DNA of 22,010 nt from an uncultured Oscillospiraceae bacterium. GTDB lineage: Bacteria; Bacillota; Clostridia; Oscillospirales; Acutalibacteraceae. Numbering within the stretch: the stretch's first letter is position 1; each line of letters begins with the position of its first letter. Below, piece after piece: positions 1-8,232 of this stretch. The notes beneath the pieces were generated by a model that worked only from the letters and a program-made list of their open reading frames with translations, did no database searches and was not told the origin of the DNA. Where the stretch lies: contig UQZY01000031.1 in assembly GCA_900545655.1 (NCBI GenBank), positions 1-22,010 on the forward strand, written 5' to 3'. A program made the translations under genes and the position numbers.

Positions 1-1537
1 GATTTTTTACATCATTGCCCTTGTTTACATCATTCAAGGGTTTCATTGTCGGGAAGAGGATGACATCTCTGATGCTTTCGTTTCCTGTAAGGAGCATACA
101 GAGACGGTCGATTCCTATACCGCAGCCGCCTGTCGGAGGCATACCGTATTCAAGCGCCGTGACAAAGTCGTCATCAAGCATATTAGCCTCATCGTCTCCG
201 CAGTCGCGGAGCATGAGCTGATGCTTGAAGCGTTCCATCTGATCGAGCGGGTCGTTGAGCTCGGAGTATGCGTTTGCGTACTCGGTGCCGCATATGAAGA
301 GCTCAAAGCGCTCGGTAAGATACGGCTTTGACGGCTTGCGCTTGGTAAGAGGGGAAACCTCCACCGGATAATCCATAATAAAGGTCGGCTGCGTTAAGTT
401 CGCCTCGACATACTCATCATAGAACTGGGTTAAGATGTCGCCCCATGTCTCCTTGCCGTTTTCAACCTCTATGTGGTGCTCCCTGGCGAGTGCGACAGCC
501 TTTTCGTTGTCGCCGAGGAACTCATCAAAGTCAATGTTTGCGTACTTCTTTACGGCGTCAACCATGGTGAGCCTTTCAAAAGGCTTGCCGAGGTCAATCT
601 CAACGCCCTTGAAATTTACAACGGTTGTTCCATTTGCGGCGAGAGCCGCATTGCGGAAAATGGCTTCTGTTCTGTCCATCATTCCGTTGTAGTCAGTATA
701 TGCCTCGTAGAACTCGATGGTTGTGAATTCCGGATTGTGCTTTGTGTCCATACCCTCATTGCGGAAGATACGGCCTATCTCATAGACACGCTCCATACCA
801 CCGACTATAAGACGCTTGAGCGGAAGCTCTGTTGCGATTCTCATGTACATGTCGAGGTCGAGTGCGTTGTGGTGTGTTATAAAGGGACGTGCGGATGCGC
901 CGCCCGCTATGAGGTTGAGAACCGGGGTTTCAACTTCGATATATCCTACGTCATCCAATGTCTTTCTTACAGACTGTATGATTTTTGAGCGCTTGATAAA
1001 CGTGTCCTTTACTTCAGGGTTGACTATGAGGTCAACATAACGGCGTCTGTAGCGTGTGTCCGCGTCTTTTAGTCCGTGGAACTTTTCCGGAAGCGGAAGA
1101 AGAGACTTTGAAAGAAGGCGCATCTCCTTTGCGTGAACAGAGATCTCTTCGGTCCTTGTCTTGAAAACAAAACCCTTTATTTCAATGATATCTCCGATAT
1201 CCCACTGCTTTTTGAACGCCTTGTAGGTGTTCTCTCCCACGTCGTTTATGGAAACGTATGACTGGATACGTCCGAGCTTGTCTTGAATGGTTACAAAGCT
1301 TGCCTTTCCCATGATACGGCGCGCAATGATTCTACCGCATATGAAAACGTCTTTGTTCTCAAGCTCATCAAAATTTTCTTTTATTTCGGCTGACTCGTGA
1401 GTCTGCTCCGCGGTCATGACCTGAAACGGGTCGCGGCCCTCTTCCTGCATGGCTCTCAGCTTGTCAATCCTTATCTGTCTTTGTTCGTTGGTTTCTTCCT
1501 GGGTAAGTGCGGCCTCAGGTGTATGGTTTTCTGCCAT
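1..1537 (-). CDS. lysS: Lysine--tRNA ligase (class II), 3' end cut by window edge
   Basis: Charges tRNA-Lys with lysine in the cytoplasm. The reverse frame stays open for 512 codons from an ATG at 1537 to the window edge, with no stop yet. An N-terminal OB-fold anticodon-binding region (about residues 60-170, with ICGRIIARRIMGKASFV) is followed by the class II core. Motif 2 is near residues 255-275 (RIFRNEGMDTKHNPEFT) and motif 3 near 470-490 (GGIGIGIDRL, then DVILFPTMKP). FPTMKP lies close to the usual C-terminus, so only a short tail, here rich in N, D and K, is missing. The start is supported by GGAGT at 1548-1552, 10 nt upstream. greA lies 33 nt upstream on the same strand, so the two are probably cotranscribed from the promoter at 2090-2118. 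Identity is certain; only the exact C-terminus is unknown. Confidence 0.97.
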   Translation of the reverse strand, partial: MAENHTPEAALTQEETNEQRQIRIDKLRAMQEEGRDPFQVMTAEQTHESAEIKENFDELENKDVFICGRIIARRIMGKASFVTIQDKLGRIQSYVSINDVGENTYKAFKKQWDIGDIIEIKGFVFKTRTEEISVHAKEMRLLSKSLLPLPEKFHGLKDADTRYRRRYVDLIVNPEVKDTFIKRSKIIQSVRKTLDDVGYIEVETPVLNLIAGGASARPFITHHNALDLDMYMRIATELPLKRLIVGGMERVYEIGRIFRNEGMDTKHNPEFTTIEFYEAYTDYNGMMDRTEAIFRNAALAANGTTVVNFKGVEIDLGKPFERLTMVDAVKKYANIDFDEFLGDNEKAVALAREHHIEVENGKETWGDILTQFYDEYVEANLTQPTFIMDYPVEVSPLTKRKPSKPYLTERFELFICGTEYANAYSELNDPLDQMERFKHQLMLRDCGDDEANMLDDDFVTALEYGMPPTGGCGIGIDRLCMLLTGNESIRDVILFPTMKPLNDVNKGNDVKN

Positions 1538-1570
1538 AGGGGGTGTCACTCCTTAACTCAAATATAATAA

Positions 1571-2050
1571 TTACTTCTTTTTCTCAATCTCAATAATTTT
1601 ATACTTGAGTTTACCTGCGGGTGCTTCAACCTCTACGGTGTCACCCTTCTTGTGACCGAGGAGAGCCTTGCCGACAGGTGATTCGTCGGAAATTCTACCC
1701 TTTATGGGGTCTGCCTGCTGAGGTCCGACTATCTGATAGGTGAAGTCTTCCTTGAGCTTCATGTCTCTGATAACAATACGTGAAGCCCTGTTTACGATAT
1801 CCGATGAGAGCTCGCTTTCGTCAATGAGCTTGTAGTTCTGGAGAATTGCTTCAATTTCATTGATGCGTGATTCGAGCTTGCCCTGCTCGGACTTTGCCTC
1901 ATCATACTCGGAGTTCTCCGATAAGTCGCCGAATGAGAGTGCAACCTTGATTTTTTCGGCAATATCTTTACGTCCTGTGGTCTTTAACTGTTCAAGTTCA
2001 TCCTGTAATTCCTTGAGACCGTCAGAGGTGAGTAATATTTCTTCTGCCAT
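1571..2050 (-). CDS. greA: Transcription elongation factor GreA
   Basis: Rescues backtracked RNA polymerase by stimulating cleavage of the nascent transcript 3' end through the secondary channel. At 159 residues it has the normal GreA length. Residues 1-75 form the antiparallel coiled-coil finger, with the family signature GDLSENSEYDEAK at 41-53; D42 and E45 match the acidic tip residues that hold the catalytic metal. Residues about 80-158 are the FKBP-like C-terminal domain (SPVGKALLGHKKGDTVEV). The ATG at 2050 is preceded by GGAAGGA at 2061-2067. The promoter at 2090-2118 belongs to this gene, and lysS follows after 33 nt, a common Firmicutes arrangement. Nothing unusual. Confidence 0.98.
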   Translation of the reverse strand: MAEEILLTSDGLKELQDELEQLKTTGRKDIAEKIKVALSFGDLSENSEYDEAKSEQGKLESRINEIEAILQNYKLIDESELSSDIVNRASRIVIRDMKLKEDFTYQIVGPQQADPIKGRISDESPVGKALLGHKKGDTVEVEAPAGKLKYKIIEIEKKK

Positions 2051-2089
2051 ATGCTGTCATTCCTTCCGTGTGCCAAAAGCACTCATAGT

Positions 2090-2118
2090 ATTATATTTAA
2101 ATGGTATTGCTTTGTCAA
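2090..2118 (-). promoter_or_regulatory. Housekeeping promoter of greA-lysS
   Basis: Read on the minus strand, TTGACA (2113-2118), a 17-nt spacer and TATAAT (2090-2095) form a perfect consensus promoter. The start would be near 2083, giving a greA leader of about 33 nt. It lies in the 100-nt gap after ricT. No clear terminator is visible between ricT and this promoter, so some readthrough is possible. Confidence 0.88.
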
Positions 2119-2150
2119 TTTGCTTCGCTTTGTAAATTTTTCGTTTAATA

Positions 2151-3020
2151 TCAGTTTTCTTCGATAGCCTTCAGAGCGTCCATCTCTTCCTTTGTGACGG
2201 AGGTGCGGACGTCACGGAGAATCTTTACCTGCTTGCGGTTGTAGGTTGCCGGCGCGGCGTCGGGATTTTTGTCGAGCCTTACCTTTATGATTCCCGTTAT
2301 GAGGTTTGATTCCGTAACGATACCCTTTCCCTCTTTTGTCTCCACAAGGGCTCCTGCCTTCGGGGTTATCTTCATAAGGTGCTCATATGCAGGCTGCTCA
2401 TACTTAAGACAGCACATAAGCCTGCCGCAGGTTCCGGAAATCTTTGTGGGATTGAGAGAAAGCCCCTGCTCCTTTGCCATCTTTATGGAAACGGGTTGGA
2501 ATTCACCCATGTATGAGTGGCAGCAGAAGGGTCTTCCGCAAATGCCGAGTCCGCCGAGCATCTTTGCCTCGTCACGTACGCCTATTTGACGAAGCTCAAT
2601 TCTTGTTTTAAAAACACTTGCAAGGTCTTTTACAAGCTCGCGGAAGTCAACGCGCCCGTCCGCCGTAAAGTAGAAGAGAATCTTGCTGTTGTCAAAGGTG
2701 TACTCAACATCTATGAGCTTCATCTCAAGACCGTGCTTTGCGATTTTTTCTTCACAAATCTTAAAAGCTTTCTTTTCTTTTTCCTTATTTTCCTCAAGCT
2801 TTTGAAGATCCTTATCTGTCGCAATGCGGATGATGGGCTTAAGAGGTGCCACTATCTCGTCGTCCTCAATGAGTTTATTGGGAGTGGCGACCGTGCCGCA
2901 TTCAACGCCTCTTGCGGTTTCAACTATGACACGCTGTCCTTCGGACAGCTTTATGCCTTCGGGGTCAAAGCAGTATATCTTGCCGACCTCTTTGAATCGT
3001 ATACCAACTACTTCAGTCAT
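2151..3020 (-). CDS. ricT: RicT (YaaT), PSP1-domain regulator of the RNase Y complex
   Basis: PSP1/YaaT family. In Bacillus subtilis RicT acts with RicA and RicF as an Fe-S-containing complex that modulates RNase Y and thereby mRNA maturation, biofilm formation and sporulation. The 289 residues include the N-terminal PSP1 region (GKIYCFDPEGIKLSEGQRVI) and the cysteine clusters CGRPFCC (C161, C166, C167) and CGRLMCCLKYE (C198, C203, C204), which match the family's cluster-binding cysteines. A charged helical stretch at residues 70-95 precedes the core. The start overlaps the holB stop by 8 nt (ATGACTGA), which implies translational coupling, and holB-ricT is the usual Firmicutes order. Whether RicA and RicF exist in this genome cannot be seen here. 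Confidence 0.95.
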   Translation of the reverse strand: MTEVVGIRFKEVGKIYCFDPEGIKLSEGQRVIVETARGVECGTVATPNKLIEDDEIVAPLKPIIRIATDKDLQKLEENKEKEKKAFKICEEKIAKHGLEMKLIDVEYTFDNSKILFYFTADGRVDFRELVKDLASVFKTRIELRQIGVRDEAKMLGGLGICGRPFCCHSYMGEFQPVSIKMAKEQGLSLNPTKISGTCGRLMCCLKYEQPAYEHLMKITPKAGALVETKEGKGIVTESNLITGIIKVRLDKNPDAAPATYNRKQVKILRDVRTSVTKEEMDALKAIEEN

Positions 3021-3864
3021 TCTTACCTCCGATAAGTTTTGATGAGAGACGGCACAAAATGAGATTTTTGTTGCCGTATATGTTTATGGATTTCTGAATC
3101 TCCGTAAGACCCGCTACCGTACTTAGAAGAGTCTCTCTCGGAAGAGCCGAAAGCTCTTTCGCCTGTTTTTCCGCAAGGCTTATCATGGTACTGCCACCGG
3201 AAACAAGTACGAGAGCATCTCTCAGTATAAGTGAAAGTCTTTCAAGCGCGGGCTTTAGGAGTTCATAATTTTTATCAAAAAATGAAACGCAGGTCATAAG
3301 TGCAAATTCATCTTTATGTGCGATACACTCTGCCATTTGTTTTGCGACCTCGAGTGCTTCTTTGTTGTCGCCCTCGTCCATGTCCGGCTCCTCGTCATCA
3401 AGTGAAAAAAGAGCTACTCGAGAGAGCACGGTCGGAAGAAGGGATGAATGTGAGTCGCAGAGTAAAATGAAGCTTGCATATGCCGGAGGCTCCTCGAGAA
3501 TTTTCAGAAGAGCATTCTGCGCATAGTCCTGCATAAGCTCCGCCTTTGCGATGATGTAAACCTTGTGCTCACTTTCATTCGGCAAAACGGATACGTCCTC
3601 TCTCATGTCGCGTATGACCTCGACGGAGAGAGTTTTTTTCTTTTTGTCCGGAAGCACGGTTATGACGTCCGGATGTATGTCGGAAAAAACCTTGCTGCAG
3701 GCGGTGCAGCTTCTGCACGGGCCTGCCGTGGTGTCGCCGCTGCAAAGAAGGGAAGCGGCGACCGTGTGCGCGAGTGAAAGGCGGGACTCATATGTTCCGC
3801 CGTCGATAACGAGCGCGTGTGGGATGCGGTTGCTCCTTATGAGCGTGTCAAGTTCCCTGTTCAT
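3013..3864 (-). CDS. holB: DNA polymerase III delta' subunit (clamp loader)
   Basis: Clamp-loader subunit that helps load the beta sliding clamp. The 283-residue protein begins with the typical HALVIDGG segment. The P-loop region (DGGTYESRL) lacks a GKT motif, as expected for a non-ATP-hydrolysing delta'. Four cysteines (C41, C50, C53, C56) keep the C-x8-C-x2-C-x2-C zinc pattern, followed by HPDV. NALLKILEEPP (117-127) is the family signature. The usual SRC motif reads SRV (148-150), so the cysteine is replaced while the arginine is kept. The gene starts 3 nt after the stop of the upstream membrane-protein gene and overlaps ricT by 8 nt, so the three form one transcription unit. Confidence 0.93.
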   Translation of the reverse strand: MNRELDTLIRSNRIPHALVIDGGTYESRLSLAHTVAASLLCSGDTTAGPCRSCTACSKVFSDIHPDVITVLPDKKKKTLSVEVIRDMREDVSVLPNESEHKVYIIAKAELMQDYAQNALLKILEEPPAYASFILLCDSHSSLLPTVLSRVALFSLDDEEPDMDEGDNKEALEVAKQMAECIAHKDEFALMTCVSFFDKNYELLKPALERLSLILRDALVLVSGGSTMISLAEKQAKELSALPRETLLSTVAGLTEIQKSINIYGNKNLILCRLSSKLIGGKND

Positions 3865-3867
3865 AGG

Positions 3868-4773
3868 TCATGCCTTTTCGCCGGAATCAGCTTTGCGGGA
3901 GACGGTTCTCGGCATGACTGTGAACAGGAAGGCTGTTGTAAACAGCGCAAAGGCGAGGTCACAGTAGTGGACGGGATAATTCGTCGGCAGCATATAGCCT
4001 TTGCCCGAAACCGTGAGGATGATCGGAGCAAGCGCCACAACGTATGCCATAAACGAGCCCGAAATACCGGAGAACCAGAGAAGCCACATGCTTTTTTCGG
4101 CGTTTATACCGGATGCAAGGCGTGCGAATGAGAAGGTAAAGAGAATCATGAAGATAAGCATGATAATCTGCAGGAACAGCTGAGATACATTTTTGTAGCT
4201 TATAGGGTCTATGAAGTGATAAGCGAGTCTGCCCATGGCATATACAGCCGGGCACACCGCAAGGAGTTTACGTTTTTTGAAGGCTCCGTTTCCGAGAAAA
4301 TAAGAATACGCAACAAAGGCGATGTATACCGCCGCGAGAATTCCGAAAAGAATCTGTAATCCTACCGCAAATGTTCCCGAGGTCAGTATATAGCGGAAAA
4401 GAGTCATGCCGCCGTCTATTGGGTACGCGTCATAAAGCGCGAGAAATTTACTTATCTGAAGGATTGCATCCGCTACGAGTGTTATTGCAAAAATAACGGA
4501 AAAAATACCGAGCGGTATGTCTTTTTCGTCGTCAAACTGCGGCGCGTGCATAACTCCGCTGAAAAGGGAGATAATAAAAGAGACTGCAACTACGACCGCA
4601 CAGAGGATGTAAAGGATGTAAACGGTGAAATCCTTTGCAAGCCAGAATCCCGTTGATGCCTCGAGACAGCTTGTGTACTGAAACATGCGAACCGGCACTG
4701 CAAATAAAACCGCAATTGCCATTATGATAATGAGCGGCCCCGGTGAAAGCTTATCAAACTTCAATTTTTTCAC
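3868..4773 (-). CDS. Conserved polytopic membrane protein of unknown function
   Basis: I do not recognise a named family. The 301-residue product is very hydrophobic, with about seven membrane segments near residues 12-30, 49-73, 87-111, 134-159, 196-219, 228-254 and 269-288, and a possible eighth at 169-185. It has a short basic N-terminus and a basic C-terminal tail, and no enzymatic motif. The start codon is GTG (complement of 4771-4773), supported by GGAGG 9 nt upstream at 4783-4787. It is first in a unit with holB and ricT (3 nt gap), led by the promoter at 4815-4843. Cotranscription with replication and RNA-decay genes does not show its function. Confidence 0.85.
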   Translation of the reverse strand: MKKLKFDKLSPGPLIIIMAIAVLFAVPVRMFQYTSCLEASTGFWLAKDFTVYILYILCAVVVAVSFIISLFSGVMHAPQFDDEKDIPLGIFSVIFAITLVADAILQISKFLALYDAYPIDGGMTLFRYILTSGTFAVGLQILFGILAAVYIAFVAYSYFLGNGAFKKRKLLAVCPAVYAMGRLAYHFIDPISYKNVSQLFLQIIMLIFMILFTFSFARLASGINAEKSMWLLWFSGISGSFMAYVVALAPIILTVSGKGYMLPTNYPVHYCDLAFALFTTAFLFTVMPRTVSRKADSGEKA

Positions 4774-4814
4774 GAACCAAAACCTCCGAATATTATTAAA
4801 GAAAATTACATAAT

Positions 4815-4843
4815 ATTGTATAACATCACATATTCAAAGTCAA
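4815..4843 (-). promoter_or_regulatory. Promoter of the membrane protein-holB-ricT unit
   Basis: On the minus strand TTGACT (4838-4843), a 17-nt spacer and TACAAT (4815-4820) give a strong sigma-A-type promoter, about 36 nt upstream of the GGAGG/GTG start. On the plus strand the same gap holds only a weak candidate for the divergent spoIID-like gene: TATAAC at 4819-4824 with TTAAAG at 4796-4801, 17 nt apart. The two would overlap. Confidence 0.75.
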
Positions 4844-4866
4844 GGAAAACGGGAGGTTCAAAAGCC

Positions 4867-5721
4867 ATGAAAACTTATGCCTGTATTGCTGTTGTTTTAA
4901 GCTTTATTATGATATTTACACCCGCACTTACCATATCCTCGGATACGGATATGACTATGCCCGGAGCAGCGAGGGAGGTATGGCACAGTATCACCGAAAA
5001 AAGAGAAAAGCGAGAGGACTCGGAAAAAGCGGATAATTCCGAAAAAATGAACGGTGAGCCCGATGGTGAAGGTAAGCCGTCAAAGGATACATCGCCAAAG
5101 GATACAGCACAAAACGGTGACAGCGCAAGGCGGGAGGATACGGTCGAGGTTATGAGGCACGTTTCCGGCAAGACCGAAAAGGTTACGATGAAGGAGTATC
5201 TCATCGGCTCCGTTGCCGGAGAAATGCCGGCGGTTTATGAAACAGAGGCGCTTAAAGCTCAGACGGTTGCGTGCTTTTCGTATGCGAAGTCGAAGGAGGC
5301 CGACGGTGTTCTTCTTACGGACAACCCTGAGGTCAACCAGGCGTATATCTCAAAGAATGAACTCATGAAAAGATGGGGAAATACATTTGATTTTTACTAC
5401 AATAAGCTCTCTATGATAGTTGACTCCGTGTACGGCGAATATATCGCCTATGACGGACAGCTTATCCGCACCGTTGCCTACCATGCGGTCTCGCCGGGAA
5501 AAACGAAGAGCTCGCAGGAGGTCTGGGGAGGAAAGCCTATTCCGTATCTCGTATCTGTGGACAGTCACTGGGACAAGTTGTCGCCCGAGCACGGTGAAAA
5601 AGGGTACGGTCATGGTGTGGGTATGAGTCAGTTCGGCGCAAATGAAATGGCAAAAGAGGGGTATTCATACAAAGAAATCCTATCTCACTATTATACAGGA
5701 ACAGAAATTCTGCGTTTTTAA
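4867..5721 (+). CDS. SpoIID/LytB-domain exported protein
   Basis: SpoIID-family proteins are peptidoglycan lytic transglycosylases or amidase enhancers acting outside the membrane, classically in forespore engulfment. I chose ATG at 4867 because GGGAGG (4851-4856) lies 10 nt upstream and the resulting N-terminus is a signal anchor (residues 4-23); the frame opens 17 codons earlier without a ribosome site. From this start the protein has 284 residues. Residues 40-95 are a charged, low-complexity E/K/D/S linker. The SpoIID domain covers about 95-284: MKEYLIGSVAGEMP (108-121, E119 matching the family's key acidic residue), EALKAQTVACFSYA, AYHAVSPGKTKSSQEVW (204-220) and the C-terminal GHGVGMSQFGA. 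It stands alone with no sporulation neighbours, so it may be SpoIID proper or a vegetative paralogue. Confidence 0.9.
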   Translation: MKTYACIAVVLSFIMIFTPALTISSDTDMTMPGAAREVWHSITEKREKREDSEKADNSEKMNGEPDGEGKPSKDTSPKDTAQNGDSARREDTVEVMRHVSGKTEKVTMKEYLIGSVAGEMPAVYETEALKAQTVACFSYAKSKEADGVLLTDNPEVNQAYISKNELMKRWGNTFDFYYNKLSMIVDSVYGEYIAYDGQLIRTVAYHAVSPGKTKSSQEVWGGKPIPYLVSVDSHWDKLSPEHGEKGYGHGVGMSQFGANEMAKEGYSYKEILSHYYTGTEILRF

Positions 5722-5766
5722 CAAAAGCACTAAAAACACCCTGCCAAATTTATTTAATACGCATGA

Positions 5767-5795
5767 TTGACTGTAGGTTGATAGTGCTATATAAT
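5767..5795 (+). promoter_or_regulatory. Promoter of the nrdD operon
   Basis: TTGACT (5767-5772), a 17-nt spacer and TATAAT (5790-5795) form a near-consensus housekeeping promoter. Transcription should start near 5802, leaving a leader of about 77 nt before nrdD. The -10 element lies inside the weaker upstream NrdR-like box, and the strong box lies just downstream of the start, a layout typical of repression. Confidence 0.85.
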
Positions 5796-5830
5796 GATAT
5801 ATGCACACGGTAAAACACAAGATATTGTGG
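5784..5830 (+). promoter_or_regulatory. Tandem NrdR-type operator boxes
   Basis: NrdR represses ribonucleotide reductase genes by binding 16-bp boxes with consensus ACACWATATATWGTGT. The site at 5815-5830, ACACAAGATATTGTGG, agrees at 14 of 16 positions by hand. A weaker match at 5784-5799, GTGCTATATAATGATA (about 9 of 16), lies exactly 31 bp upstream, three helical turns, a spacing known for paired NrdR boxes. The weak box covers the -10 element. The downstream box is well supported; the upstream one is tentative. No nrdR gene is in the window. Confidence 0.75.
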
Positions 5831-5878
5831 TGAAACGTGAAACAAAGGGACCAGAAGGATTTGGGAGGAAATTGAAAA

Positions 5879-8194
5879 ATGATTGATACCATTATAAAGA
5901 GAGACGGGCGTGCCGTACCGTTTTCAATTGATAAAATCGCACAGGCTATAAACAAGGCTATTGAGGCCTGCGGCAGCGGAAATTACGAGGAGGCGCTCGA
6001 GCTTTCACAGCAGGTTGTCAATCATATCGAGGCATCCGGAAACACCAGACCGACAGTCGAGGAGATTCAGGATACCGTAGAGAAGGTCCTTATAGAGAGC
6101 GGTCATGCAAGAACCGCGAAGAAATTCATACTTTACCGTTCCGAGCGTTCGCGTGTACGTGAGATGAATACCCGTCTTATGAAGATATACGAGGGACTTA
6201 CCTTTAAAGACGCAAAGGAAAATGACATAAAGCGTGAAAACGCCAATATCGACGGCGACACGGCCATGGGTACCATGCTCAAGTACGGCTCTGAGGGTGC
6301 AAAGCAGTTCAATGAGCTCTATGTTCTCAAGCCGGAGCACGCAAAGGCTCATATCGACGGTGACATACATATTCACGACCTGGATTTTTATACCCTTACA
6401 ACAACGTGCTGCCAGATAGATATACTTAAGCTCTTTGAAGGCGGATTTTCAACGGGTCACGGCTTCCTTCGTGAGCCGAATGATATCTCAAGTTATTCGT
6501 CACTTGCATGTATCGCCATTCAGTCAAACCAGAACGATCAGCACGGCGGACAGAGTATACCGAACTTTGAGACCGGTATGGCTCCGGGCGTAAAGAAGAC
6601 CTACAGGAAGAGATACATCGACAATCTCTGCAAAGGACTTGAGCTTCTCTGCGGCTTTGAGGATGCGTCCGAGGCTACAAAGAATCTCTGCCTTGAGGTT
6701 GAAAACAAATACGGTATCTCACCGGTTCTCGCAAATGACAACGACTATCAGGCTCATGAGGCGGATTTGCTCGTAAACAAATACAGACTTCCCGAGGCAA
6801 ACGTTAAAAAGGCACAGGAGTTTGCGATTAAAAAGGCGTATAAGGAAACGGACAAGGCTACCTATCAGGCAATGGAGGCTCTCGTTCATAACCTTAACAC
6901 CATGCATTCGAGAGCGGGCGCACAGATTCCGTTCTCATCCATAAACTACGGACTCGACACAAGCCCTGAGGCACGTCTTGTTATGAAGAATGTCCTCCTT
7001 GCGACAGAGGCAGGACTCGGAAACGGAGAAACTCCTATTTTCCCGATTCATATCTTCAGAATAAAGGACGGCATAAACTTTAACCCGGGCGAGCCGAACT
7101 ACGACCTCTTTAAGCTCGCTATGAGAGTTTCCGCGAAGAGACTTTTCCCGAACTTCTCGTTCATGGATTCACCGTATAACCTTCAGTATTACAAAGAGGG
7201 CGACTACAATACTCATATCGCTTACATGGGCTGCCGTACACGTGTAATGACCAATGTATACGACCCCACACGTGAGCAGGTATGCGGACGAGGAAACCTT
7301 TCGTTTACCTCTATAAACCTGCCGAGGATTGCCATAAAGGCACACGGAAATATCGACATTTTCTTTGAAGAGCTTGACAGAAAAATCGACCTTGTATTTG
7401 ACCAGCTCTATGACAGATACCTTATTCAGGGACACAGGAAGGTTTATAACTATCCGTTCCTTATGGGTCAGGGACTCTGGCTTGATTCCGATAAGCTTAA
7501 ACCGGACGATGAGCTTATGGAGGTACTTCGACACGGTACTCTTACCGTCGGCTTCATAGGACTTGCCGAAACGCTTAAGGCTCTCATAGGCTCTCACCAC
7601 GGTGAGACTCAGGAGGCACGCAACCTCGGCCTTGAGATCATAGGACATATGAGGCATAGGACAGATGAGAAGTCACGTGAGACCGGAATGAACTTCTCAC
7701 TTATAGCAACACCTGCCGAGGGTCTTTCGGGACGTTTTGTGCGTATGGACAGAGAGCGTTACGGAACTATTCCGGGCGTAACGGACAGACCGTATTACAC
7801 TAACTCATTCCATGTTCCTGTATACTTCCCCATCTCGGCATTTGATAAGATTCGTATCGAAGGACCTTATCACGCACTTACAAACGGAGGACATATCTCG
7901 TATATCGAGATGGACGGAGATCCTACCGATAACCTTGAAGCATTTGAGGCAGTTATACGCTGCATGAAGGAAAATAACATGGGATATGCTTCTATCAACC
8001 ATCCGGTTGACAGAGACCCTGTCTGCGGATACACCGGTATAATCGGAGACGTTTGTCCGCGTTGCGGCCGTCATGACGGCGAAGCCGTTTCGGAAGAGGT
8101 TCTCATGAAGATAAAGGGTTACTCAAAATCAGTTTGCGGATGCGACGAAAATCCGCTTGAAGAAGCAGATAAGGTTGCAAACCCCGTTGTATAA
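5879..8194 (+). CDS. nrdD: Anaerobic ribonucleoside-triphosphate reductase, large chain without its glycyl-radical segment
   Basis: Class III ribonucleotide reductase, reducing NTPs to dNTPs without oxygen. Of 771 residues, about 1-95 form the ATP-cone allosteric domain (RDGRAVPFSIDKIAQAI). The 10-stranded barrel core follows, with HIHDLDFYTLTTTCC, LACIAIQSNQNDQHGGQS and MGCRTRV; C452 of the last is the likely thiyl-radical cysteine. The C-terminus has a zinc-type cysteine region (C716, C726, C729, and C753 and C755 in VCGC), then ends in NPVV. The canonical RVCGYLG/RITGYL glycyl-radical motif that should follow is absent here and is encoded by the next gene. ATG at 5879 follows GGGAGG (5863-5868). 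The operon continues into the small radical subunit and nrdG, and is probably NrdR-controlled. Confidence 0.95.
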   Translation: MIDTIIKRDGRAVPFSIDKIAQAINKAIEACGSGNYEEALELSQQVVNHIEASGNTRPTVEEIQDTVEKVLIESGHARTAKKFILYRSERSRVREMNTRLMKIYEGLTFKDAKENDIKRENANIDGDTAMGTMLKYGSEGAKQFNELYVLKPEHAKAHIDGDIHIHDLDFYTLTTTCCQIDILKLFEGGFSTGHGFLREPNDISSYSSLACIAIQSNQNDQHGGQSIPNFETGMAPGVKKTYRKRYIDNLCKGLELLCGFEDASEATKNLCLEVENKYGISPVLANDNDYQAHEADLLVNKYRLPEANVKKAQEFAIKKAYKETDKATYQAMEALVHNLNTMHSRAGAQIPFSSINYGLDTSPEARLVMKNVLLATEAGLGNGETPIFPIHIFRIKDGINFNPGEPNYDLFKLAMRVSAKRLFPNFSFMDSPYNLQYYKEGDYNTHIAYMGCRTRVMTNVYDPTREQVCGRGNLSFTSINLPRIAIKAHGNIDIFFEELDRKIDLVFDQLYDRYLIQGHRKVYNYPFLMGQGLWLDSDKLKPDDELMEVLRHGTLTVGFIGLAETLKALIGSHHGETQEARNLGLEIIGHMRHRTDEKSRETGMNFSLIATPAEGLSGRFVRMDRERYGTIPGVTDRPYYTNSFHVPVYFPISAFDKIRIEGPYHALTNGGHISYIEMDGDPTDNLEAFEAVIRCMKENNMGYASINHPVDRDPVCGYTGIIGDVCPRCGRHDGEAVSEEVLMKIKGYSKSVCGCDENPLEEADKVANPVV

Positions 8195-8232
8195 AGCTTA
8201 AAAACAGTAAATTGCAGAAAGGAAGCGTAATT

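Noticed and set aside
473..988. 171-codon plus-strand frame opposite lysS
   Set aside because: Antisense shadow of the conserved lysyl-tRNA synthetase frame; no ribosome site or domain.
4816..4866. Upstream 17-codon extension of the SpoIID-type protein
   Set aside because: It overlaps the divergent promoter, has no ribosome site, and would place a polar stretch before the signal anchor; ATG 4867 has GGGAGG at proper distance.
7169..7657. 162-codon minus-strand frame inside nrdD
   Set aside because: Antisense to a highly conserved coding region; no start signal or recognisable product.
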